Source: Pseudomonas sp. IAC-BECa141 (GTDB taxonomy: Bacteria; Pseudomonadota; Gammaproteobacteria; Pseudomonadales; Pseudomonadaceae). From it: a stretch of 64,000 nt of DNA. The notes below the pieces were generated by a model. That model had not been told where the DNA came from. It saw only the letters and a list, made by a program, of their open reading frames with translations, and searched no databases. The stretch covers positions 5,547,501 to 5,611,500 of the forward strand of contig NZ_CP065410.1 in NCBI RefSeq assembly GCF_020544405.1, written 5' to 3'. The position numbers and the translations under genes were made by a program. This document shows, piece by piece, positions 21,444 through 28,213 of the stretch (its first letter is position 1; every line of letters starts with the position of its first letter).

Positions 21444-22592
21444 TCAGTACGCCGCCCGGTAGATCTTCTCGATGTCGGCGGCGCTGAGCTTGCGCGGGTT
21501 GTTGCGCATCAGGCGCTCGATCCCCGCGGCCTCTACGGCCATGGCCGGGATCGCCTCTTCGGGCACGCCGAAACTGCGCAGACCCAGCGGAATTTCTACC
21601 GCCGCGCACAGTTCGGTCATCGCCGCGACGGCGCTGTCGGCCGCTTCATTGAAACTCAGATGAGCGGTCTTTACCCCCATGGCTTCGGCAATATCCTGCA
21701 TCCGTTCGACGCAGGCCATCTTGTTCCAGGTCATCACATACGGCAGCAACAGCGCATTACTGACGCCGTGGGCAATGTTGAAGCGCCCGCCCAGCGGATA
21801 CGCCAGCGCATGCACCGCGCCGACCCCGGCGTTGCCGAACGCCATGCCGGCCATCAGGCTGGCGGTGGCCATGTCTTCCCGGGCCTGCAGGTTGGACGGA
21901 TTGGCGTAGGCCTTGGGTAAGGAGCGGGCGATCAACCTGATGGCGCCGATGGCCAGCGAATCGGTAATCGGCGAGGCATTCAGCGACAGATAGGACTCGA
22001 TGGCATGCACCAGCGCATCGACGCCACTGGCGGCGGTGACACTGCGCGGGCAGGTCAGGGTCATCTGCGGGCTGACCAGCGCCACGTCCGGCAACAGGTA
22101 GTCGCTGACAATGCCCTTCTTCAACTGAGCGACCTTGTCCGAAAGAATCGCTACGTTGGTCACCTCAGAACCTGTGCCGGCCGTGGTCGGGATGGCGATC
22201 AGCGGCGGGCCCTTGCGCGGCACCTGATCGACGCCGAACAGATCCTCCAGCGCACCGTGATAACCGGCATACGCCGCGACACTCTTGGCGATGTCGATGG
22301 CACTGCCGCCGCCCAGACCGATCAGCCCGTCATGCCCGCCTTCGCGATAGACGCGCATGCAATCCTCGACGATGGCGATTTCCGGATCCGGCAGCACCCG
22401 GTCGAAGATTTCGTACTCGCGCTCGCCGATCTGCGCCAGCGCCAGCTCCACCGTGCCGGACTTGACCAACGCGGCATCGGTGACGATCAGCGGGTTATCG
22501 ATGTCCAGCCGCGTGAGCTCGGCCGCCAGCTGCTCGATGGCTCCGGCGCCGGTGATCAGTTTGTGAGCGATCTTGAACGAGGAAAGACTCAT
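21444..22592 (-). CDS. Iron-containing alcohol dehydrogenase
   Basis: Group III alcohol dehydrogenase of 382 residues. It has the GGGSAIDIAK nucleotide-binding motif near residues 96-105, and metal ligands in SGVDALVHAIE (Asp, His) and HALAYPLGGRFNIAHG (two His). It resembles YiaY/FucO/4-hydroxybutyrate dehydrogenase relatives, so the substrate is not fixed. The start at 22592 (MSLSSFK) is preferred over 22661. It lies upstream of rpe on the same strand with a 114-base gap. Confidence 0.9.
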   Translation of the reverse strand: MSLSSFKIAHKLITGAGAIEQLAAELTRLDIDNPLIVTDAALVKSGTVELALAQIGEREYEIFDRVLPDPEIAIVEDCMRVYREGGHDGLIGLGGGSAIDIAKSVAAYAGYHGALEDLFGVDQVPRKGPPLIAIPTTAGTGSEVTNVAILSDKVAQLKKGIVSDYLLPDVALVSPQMTLTCPRSVTAASGVDALVHAIESYLSLNASPITDSLAIGAIRLIARSLPKAYANPSNLQAREDMATASLMAGMAFGNAGVGAVHALAYPLGGRFNIAHGVSNALLLPYVMTWNKMACVERMQDIAEAMGVKTAHLSFNEAADSAVAAMTELCAAVEIPLGLRSFGVPEEAIPAMAVEAAGIERLMRNNPRKLSAADIEKIYRAAY

Positions 22593-22688
22593 CGTGCGCA
22601 GCCTCTTATAGATGTGGGAGCTGAGCACAAGCGTAGCTGGGGAATCGGGGTTGTCTGTCATTCAGCGCATGAATGACCAGAGCAGCAC

Positions 22689-22781
22689 TTGTGGGAGCGA
22701 GCTTGCTCGCGAAGGCGGCGCCACATGCGCAATCTGTATCGCCTGACACATCGCTTTCGCGAGCAAGCTCGCTCCCACAGG
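22689..22781. repeat. Inverted pair of REP elements
   Basis: Two copies of a 23-24-base REP sequence, GTGGGAGCGAGCTTGCTCGC plus flank, face each other at 22690-22713 and 22756-22781 with about 42 bases between. This is the arrangement of Pseudomonas REP doublets (REPIN/BIME). It lies between the ABC transporter operon and the alcohol dehydrogenase gene and may stabilise or end the upstream mRNA. Confidence 0.88.
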
Positions 22782-22797
22782 TTTTGGTAGCGGACTC

Positions 22798-23622
22798 TTA
22801 GACTTGAGCAGTACGCAATTTCTCACTCCGCCCACGCAACCACTCCAGCGTCAGCAGCAGAATCACCGAGAAGGCGATCAGCAACGTAGCAGCGGCGGCG
22901 ATGGTCGGGCTCAGGTTCTCGCGAATCCCGCTGAACATCTGCCGAGGCAACGTCGCCTGCTCGGGACCTGCGAGGAACAACGTCACCACCACTTCATCGA
23001 ACGAAGTCGCAAAGGCAAACAGCGCCCCGGAAATCACCCCCGGCGCAATCAGCGGCAAGGTCACCCGACGGAATGTCACCAGCGGCGAGGCACCGAGACT
23101 GGCCGCCGCCCGCACCAGATTGTGGTTGAAGCCCTGCAAGGTCGCCGACACCGTGATGATCACGAACGGCACACCGAGCACCGCGTGCACTACGATCAGC
23201 GAGAAGAAACTGTTGCCCAGCCCCAGCGGCGCGAAGAACAGGTAACTGGCCACACCGATGATCACCACCGGCACCACCATCGGCGAAATCACCAGCGCCA
23301 TCACCAACGGCTTGCCGGGGAAGTCGCCACGGGTCAGGCCGATCGCCGCCAGCGTGCCGAACACCATTGCCAGCACGGTCGCGGCCGGGGCCACGATGAT
23401 GCTGTTCTTCAGCGAACGCATCCATTCCGCCGAAGCGAAGAAGTCCTGATACCACTGCAGCGAAAAGCCCTGCAGCGGATACACCAGAAAACTGCCCGAG
23501 TTGAACGACAGCGGCACGATCACCAGCACCGGCAGGATCAGGAACAACAGGATCAAGCCGCAGAGGATCCGCAAGCTGTAGAACCACACCCGCTCGACGG
23601 GCGACATATAAGGACTCAGCAT
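22798..23622 (-). CDS. ABC transporter permease (PotC/YdcV type)
   Basis: Inner-membrane permease of 274 residues with six hydrophobic segments. The EAA-type cytoplasmic loop is VRAAASLGASPLVTFRRVTLPLIAPG, typical of spermidine/putrescine-type importers. It is the last gene of the four-gene ABC operon, 12 bases after the partner permease. The substrate is inferred as a polyamine or related cationic compound from family only. Confidence 0.9.
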   Translation of the reverse strand: MLSPYMSPVERVWFYSLRILCGLILLFLILPVLVIVPLSFNSGSFLVYPLQGFSLQWYQDFFASAEWMRSLKNSIIVAPAATVLAMVFGTLAAIGLTRGDFPGKPLVMALVISPMVVPVVIIGVASYLFFAPLGLGNSFFSLIVVHAVLGVPFVIITVSATLQGFNHNLVRAAASLGASPLVTFRRVTLPLIAPGVISGALFAFATSFDEVVVTLFLAGPEQATLPRQMFSGIRENLSPTIAAAATLLIAFSVILLLTLEWLRGRSEKLRTAQV

Positions 23623-23634
23623 TTCAAATTCCCC

Positions 23635-24882
23635 TTAGCTCAGGCGCAGGCGACTGGCGCCCACCAGCCAGCTGTAGATCAGATAAAGCACCACGGTCGC
23701 CAGCAGCAACAGCCCGCCGAGCGCAGTGGCCATGCCCCAGTTGATGCTGGTGTTGGTGTAGAACGCGACGAAGTAGCTGACCATCTGATCGTTCGGGCTG
23801 CCCAGCAGCGCCGGGGTGATGTAGTAGCCGATGGCGAGGATGAACACCAGCAGGCAACCGGCGCCGACACCGGCGTAGGTCTGCGGGAAGTAGACCCGCC
23901 AGAAGCTGGCGAACGGATGACAGCCGAGGGAAATCGCGGCACGCATGTAGGTTGGCGAGATGCCTTTCATCACGCTGTAGATCGGCAAGATCATGAACGG
24001 CAGCAGGATGTGCACCATCGAGATGTAGACCCCGGTGCGGTTGAACACCAGTTCCAGCGGTTTATCGATGATGCCCATTGCCATCAGCGCGCTGTTGATC
24101 AAACCGCCGGATTGCAGCAACACGATCCACGCGGCGACCCGCACCAGAATCGAAGTCCAGAACGGCAGCAGCACCAGAATCATCAGCAGGTTGCTCTGAC
24201 GCGACGGCAGGTTGGCCAGCAAGTAGGCCAGCGGATAGGCCAGCACCAGGCAGATCACGGTGATAATCAGGCCCATCCAGAACGTCCGGGCGAAGATATC
24301 GAGGTAGATCGCCTGATCCGGGGTCGCCGGGGCAATTTCACCGAGGTCGTCGATGCGGTGGTCCACCGCTGCCAACAGATAGAACGGGGTGATGCTGCTG
24401 GTGTTGCGCTTCACCGCTTGCCAATAGGCCGGATCGCCCCAACGCTCGTCGAGGCCTTCCAGCGCTTCTTTATAAGAGGCCGGTTCGCTGGCAAATGGCA
24501 GCGAGCGGGCAGTTTTGGTCAGCAGGCTGCGATAGCCGGCCAACTCCATGTTCAGGCGCTTGGACAGATCGCCCAGGGTCTGGTTTTTGCGCGCTTCGGC
24601 GAGGTCCTCGCTGGCGGCTTTGTAGACCGGTTCTGCGGGCAGGCCTCGGCCGTCCCAGGCAGCAATCGCGGTCACGGTGCGCGGCATGCCGCCGACCACT
24701 TCCGGGTTGCCGACGCTTTTATAGAGCAGCGCCACGATCGGCACCAGGAACACCAGCAACAGAAACAGCACCAGCGGCGCGATCAGCGCCTGGGCCTTCC
24801 AGCGGTTGACCCGCTCGGCGTGCTTGAGCCGCTGCTTCAAGGTGGGGCTGTTGCCCTCGTTCAGGGGAACGGCGATGGCCAT
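23635..24882 (-). CDS. ABC transporter permease (PotB/YdcU type)
   Basis: A 415-residue permease, longer than PotB (about 285). A soluble insert of about 130 residues lies between the first transmembrane segment (about 29-50) and the core. The core carries the helices and the loop RAAISLGCHPFASFWRVYFPQT. Such inserts occur in the larger polyamine-type permeases of pseudomonads. The start at ATG 24882 (MAIAVPLNEG) is preferred over 24951. The partner permease follows after 12 bases. Confidence 0.9.
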   Translation of the reverse strand: MAIAVPLNEGNSPTLKQRLKHAERVNRWKAQALIAPLVLFLLLVFLVPIVALLYKSVGNPEVVGGMPRTVTAIAAWDGRGLPAEPVYKAASEDLAEARKNQTLGDLSKRLNMELAGYRSLLTKTARSLPFASEPASYKEALEGLDERWGDPAYWQAVKRNTSSITPFYLLAAVDHRIDDLGEIAPATPDQAIYLDIFARTFWMGLIITVICLVLAYPLAYLLANLPSRQSNLLMILVLLPFWTSILVRVAAWIVLLQSGGLINSALMAMGIIDKPLELVFNRTGVYISMVHILLPFMILPIYSVMKGISPTYMRAAISLGCHPFASFWRVYFPQTYAGVGAGCLLVFILAIGYYITPALLGSPNDQMVSYFVAFYTNTSINWGMATALGGLLLLATVVLYLIYSWLVGASRLRLS

Positions 24883-24958
24883 GACGTACTCCGCAAATCT
24901 TTGATCGTTACAGAGGCGGTAAACCGTCTCTGTTGTGTTGGAACACCGCAACCTGACT

Positions 24959-25061
24959 GATCGTTCCCACGCTCTGCGTGGGAATGCCGCCCGGGACGCT
25001 CCGCGTCCCTGTGACGCAGAGCGTCACTGGATGCGTTCCCACGCAGAGCGTGGGAACGATC
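24959..25061. repeat. Composite inverted repeat with four nested hairpins
   Basis: A 26-base sequence at 24959-24984 is repeated as a perfect inverted copy at 25036-25061. Each arm is itself a hairpin (TTCCCACGC...GCGTGGGAA). Two further hairpins lie between: GGGACG-CTCCG-CGTCCC (about 24994-25010) and GTGACGC-AGA-GCGTCAC (about 25011-25027). It sits between the binding-protein gene and the permease gene inside the ABC operon. Confidence 0.85.
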
Positions 25062-25082
25062 ACAGGAGGGCGAGCCCTCTGG

Positions 25083-26126
25083 TTACTTCGCAGCCCAGGA
25101 ATTGAAGCGCTGCTCCAGTTGCTCGCCGTTGTCAGCCCAGAAGCTGACGTCGATCTGCACCTGGTTCGCGATGTTTTCCGGGGTGGTCGGCATGTCTTTC
25201 AGGATCGCCTTGTCCAGCAACGGCACGGCCTGGGAGTTGGCCGGTCCGTAGGCGATGTTTTCCGAGTAGGTCTTCTGCTGTTGCGGCTGCACCGAGAACG
25301 CGATGAATTTCTTCGCCGCTTCGGCGCGCTTGGCGTCCAGACCTTTCGGGATGGCCCAGGCGTCGAAGTCGTAAATGCCGCCGTTCCACACCACTTTCAG
25401 GTTGGATTCTTTCTGCACGGCGGCGATACGACCGTTGTAGGCCGAGCTCATGACCACGTCACCGGAGGCGAGGTACTGCGGCGGCTGGGCGCCGGCTTCC
25501 CACCACTGAATGTTCGGTTTCAGCTCGTCGAGCTTCTTGAACGCGCGATCCTGACCGCCCTTGCTGGCCAGTTCCTTGTACACGTCTTTAGGCGCAACGC
25601 CGTCGGCCATCAGTGCAAATTCGAGGGTGTATTTGGCGCCTTTGCGCAGGCCGCGCTTGCCCGGGAATTTTTTGGTGTCCCAGAAATCCGCCCAGCTGGT
25701 CGGTGCGGTTTTCAGCTTGTCGGCGTTGTAGGCCAGCACGGTCGACCACACGAAGAAGCCCACGCCGCATGGCTGGATCGCGCCTTTGACGTAATCTTCG
25801 GACTTGCCGAACAGCGCAGGATCCAGTTGCTCGAACATGTCTTCGTCGCAGCCACGGGACAGCTCCGGCGATTCAACCTCTACCAGATCCCAGGACACGC
25901 TTTTGGTGTCGACCATGGCTTTGACCTTGGCCATCTCACCGTTGTACTCGCCGGCGACGATCTTGCCGTTGCCCGCCGCTTCCCACGGTGCGTAGAAGGC
26001 TTTGACTTGCGCCGCCTTGTTCGCCCCGCCAAACGACACCACGGTCAGATCCGGCCCAGCGGCCATTGCGCTTGCCGCACCCATCAGGCCCAGGGTCAGG
26101 GCTGTGAACTTCAGGGATCTCAACAT
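25083..26126 (-). CDS. Extracellular solute-binding protein of polyamine-type ABC transporter
   Basis: Periplasmic binding protein of 347 residues. The signal peptide probably ends at AMA-A near residue 23. The mature part follows the PotD/SBP family 8 pattern, with VVSFGGANKAAQ, a WDLVEVESPEL segment and GPANSQAVPLLD near the C-terminus. The ATP-binding protein gene is 48 bases upstream. The downstream permeases are separated by a large inverted repeat, a layout that could raise binding-protein mRNA above permease mRNA. Confidence 0.93.
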   Translation of the reverse strand: MLRSLKFTALTLGLMGAASAMAAGPDLTVVSFGGANKAAQVKAFYAPWEAAGNGKIVAGEYNGEMAKVKAMVDTKSVSWDLVEVESPELSRGCDEDMFEQLDPALFGKSEDYVKGAIQPCGVGFFVWSTVLAYNADKLKTAPTSWADFWDTKKFPGKRGLRKGAKYTLEFALMADGVAPKDVYKELASKGGQDRAFKKLDELKPNIQWWEAGAQPPQYLASGDVVMSSAYNGRIAAVQKESNLKVVWNGGIYDFDAWAIPKGLDAKRAEAAKKFIAFSVQPQQQKTYSENIAYGPANSQAVPLLDKAILKDMPTTPENIANQVQIDVSFWADNGEQLEQRFNSWAAK

Positions 26127-26174
26127 TTATTGTTCTCTCCACGTGCAGGGTTGGTGTTGGTATTGCCGGGGCGC

Positions 26175-27299
26175 TTAATGCGCCTCTAGAAGAGGATCTA
26201 GCGCGCGAACGTGCTCGACCTGCCAGCCAAGCGGAACCACGTCACCGACCGCAAGCGCAGGATCGAGCTCGGCAATCGGTTGTTTCACGAAGAAGTCGGT
26301 CTTGCCGCAGACTTCCAGGCGCACCCGGACGTGGTCGCCCAGATAGATGAATTCGGCCACCCGCCCGGAGAAGCGGTTGACGCATTGGTCGCTCGAACCG
26401 TTGAGGCTGACGCGCTCCGGACGAATCGACAGGGTGACCGGTTCGCCGGTCTGGCCGATGTTGACCGCCAGTGCCTCGACCTTTTCCCCACGCCCCAGCT
26501 CGACCACGCAGCGCTCGCCGTTCTGGCTGAGCAGGCGACCGTTGAGGCGGTTGTTCTCGCCGATGAAGTTGGCGACGAAAGTGTTTTTCGGTTCTTCGTA
26601 GAGGGTACGCGGCGGGGCGATCTGCTGGATTTCGCCCTGATGGAATACGGCAACGCGATCGGACATGGTCAGGGCTTCGCCCTGGTCGTGGGTCACGTAG
26701 ACCACGGTCACGCCGAGGCGCTGGTGCAGGTGTTTGATTTCCATCTGCATGTGTTCGCGCAGTTGTTTATCGAGAGCGCCAAGCGGTTCGTCCATCAGCA
26801 CCAATTGTGGTTCGAACACCAGCGCGCGGGCCAATGCCACACGCTGTTGCTGACCGCCGGACAGTTGCGCCGGGTAACGCGATGCGAAGGCATCGAGCTG
26901 GACCATGCTCAGGACTTTCTTGACCTTGTCGCTGACGTCGCTCTTGTTCAGGCCACGCACGGTCAGCGGGAACGCCAGGTTCTCGGCGACGGTCATGTGC
27001 GGAAACAGCGCGTAGTTCTGGAACACCATGCCGATGTCGCGCTTGTGCGGCGGCACGTTGTTGATCGCGCGACCGGCCAGGAGAATTTCACCGGCGGTCG
27101 GTGTTTCGAAACCGGCGAGCATCATCAGGCTGGTAGTCTTGCCGGAGCCGGACGGCCCGAGCAGGGTGAGGAATTCGCCCTTGCGGATGTCCAGGTTGAG
27201 GTCTTTGACGATCAGGTTCTCGCCGTCGTAGCTCTTCTGCACTCCACGAAAGCTGACCAGCACATCGCTGGCCCCTGCGTTTGATTCGACCTGGCTCAT
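26175..27299 (-). CDS. ABC transporter ATP-binding protein (PotA-like)
   Basis: ATPase subunit of 374 residues. Walker A is GPSGSGKTT at about 48-56, the signature LSGGQQQR near 147, Walker B LVLMDEP, and the H-loop VTHDQ. A C-terminal TOBE-like domain follows with LSIRPERVSL. The ATG at 27299 has an AAGG about 9 bases upstream and is preferred to the GTG two codons earlier. It is the first gene of the operon, after a 278-base regulatory region with a perfect palindrome. Confidence 0.94.
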   Translation of the reverse strand: MSQVESNAGASDVLVSFRGVQKSYDGENLIVKDLNLDIRKGEFLTLLGPSGSGKTTSLMMLAGFETPTAGEILLAGRAINNVPPHKRDIGMVFQNYALFPHMTVAENLAFPLTVRGLNKSDVSDKVKKVLSMVQLDAFASRYPAQLSGGQQQRVALARALVFEPQLVLMDEPLGALDKQLREHMQMEIKHLHQRLGVTVVYVTHDQGEALTMSDRVAVFHQGEIQQIAPPRTLYEEPKNTFVANFIGENNRLNGRLLSQNGERCVVELGRGEKVEALAVNIGQTGEPVTLSIRPERVSLNGSSDQCVNRFSGRVAEFIYLGDHVRVRLEVCGKTDFFVKQPIAELDPALAVGDVVPLGWQVEHVRALDPLLEAH

Positions 27300-27410
27300 A
27301 CCCACACCTTTGTTATTGATGACTGCTGTGGGATTAAGCCTAGTGGCTGCTCACAGTCACGCAAATCGGGGCGCAGGAGAGAATCGCCTCAGCCGGATGG
27401 AAGGCCGGGG

Positions 27411-27426
27411 GTAGGGATTGCCCTAC
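27411..27426. promoter_or_regulatory. Operator-like perfect palindrome upstream of the ABC operon
   Basis: GTAGGG-ATTG-CCCTAC is a perfect 6+4+6 inverted repeat, 112 bases upstream of the ATP-binding protein start. NarL/LuxR-type response regulators bind short inverted repeats of this shape, and one is encoded immediately upstream. No second perfect copy was noticed in the window. Assignment to that regulator is inference. Confidence 0.55.
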
Positions 27427-27541
27427 AAGGATGGCGTTAATGGATAAAGCAGGGACGAGCGCGGAGCTGCAAGCTTCAATAACAAGCAAAAGCGCGTGTC
27501 GCTAACAGATATGCCCAATATCGCAGGATCGATGAAGAAAC

Positions 27542-27567
27542 CTGTGGGAGCACACTCGCTCCCACAG
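27542..27567. repeat. REP-like palindrome
   Basis: CTGTGGGAGC-ACACTC-GCTCCCACAG is a 10-bp perfect stem lying 16 bases after the response-regulator stop on the minus strand. It belongs to the same REP class as the doublet near 22.7 kb and may act as a transcript end. Confidence 0.75.
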
Positions 27568-27583
27568 TGGATAGAGGTGTGGT

Positions 27584-28213
27584 TCAGAGCAGCTTGTGTT
27601 CCATCGCGTACTTCACCAGCTCGGCGAGGGAGGTGATATTGAGTTTCTGCATCAGCCGCGCCTTGTGGGTGCTGATGGTCTTGCTGCTCAGGGCCAGTTG
27701 CTGGGCGATGTCGTTGACGTTGGCGCCTTGCGCCAGACGTTCGAACACCGAGAACTCGCGCTCGGACAGCAATGAGTGCAGTGGTCGCGCATCGGTCAGG
27801 CCGACTTCAAACACCATTCGGTCGGCCAGTTCGGGATCAATGTAGCGCCCACCCGCCGCGACCTTGCGGATCGCCGTCAGCAGCAGCGCCGGATCGCTGT
27901 CCTTGGTCGCATACCCGGCGGCACCGACCTTCAGCGCCCGGGCGGCCATCTGCGCTTCGTCGTGCATCGACAGCACCAGAATCGCCGGCGGACTGCTCAG
28001 TGCGCGGATCCGTGGAATCGCTTCGAGCCCGTTGACGCCGGGCATCGAGATATCCAGCAACACCACTTCGCAGGGCACATTGCGCAGGGTTTCCAGCAAC
28101 TGCTCGCCATTGCTCGCCTCCCCCACCACTTGCAGATCCCTGGCCAGGCCGATCAATTGCTTGATGCCTTCGCGAACGATGGTGTGGTCTTCGGCTACCA
28201 GTACACGGATCAC
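27584..28213 (-). CDS. NarL/UhpA-family response regulator
   Basis: A 209-residue regulator. The receiver domain has acidic residues near the N-terminus (AEDH), phosphoacceptor D54 in VLLDISMPG, and a conserved lysine near 105. A LuxR-type helix-turn-helix lies at about 143-205 (LSEREFSVFERLAQG ... SSKTISTHKARLMQKL). It starts exactly after the kinase stop, with no intergenic base, so the pair is coupled. Placement upstream of the ABC operon suggests it controls transport. Confidence 0.93.
   Translation of the reverse strand: MIRVLVAEDHTIVREGIKQLIGLARDLQVVGEASNGEQLLETLRNVPCEVVLLDISMPGVNGLEAIPRIRALSSPPAILVLSMHDEAQMAARALKVGAAGYATKDSDPALLLTAIRKVAAGGRYIDPELADRMVFEVGLTDARPLHSLLSEREFSVFERLAQGANVNDIAQQLALSSKTISTHKARLMQKLNITSLAELVKYAMEHKLL

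Noticed and set aside
22804..24960. A 718-codon frame antisense to the two permease genes
   Set aside because: Composition (Gln, His, Arg rich) is that of a reverse-read membrane protein gene; no domain is recognisable.
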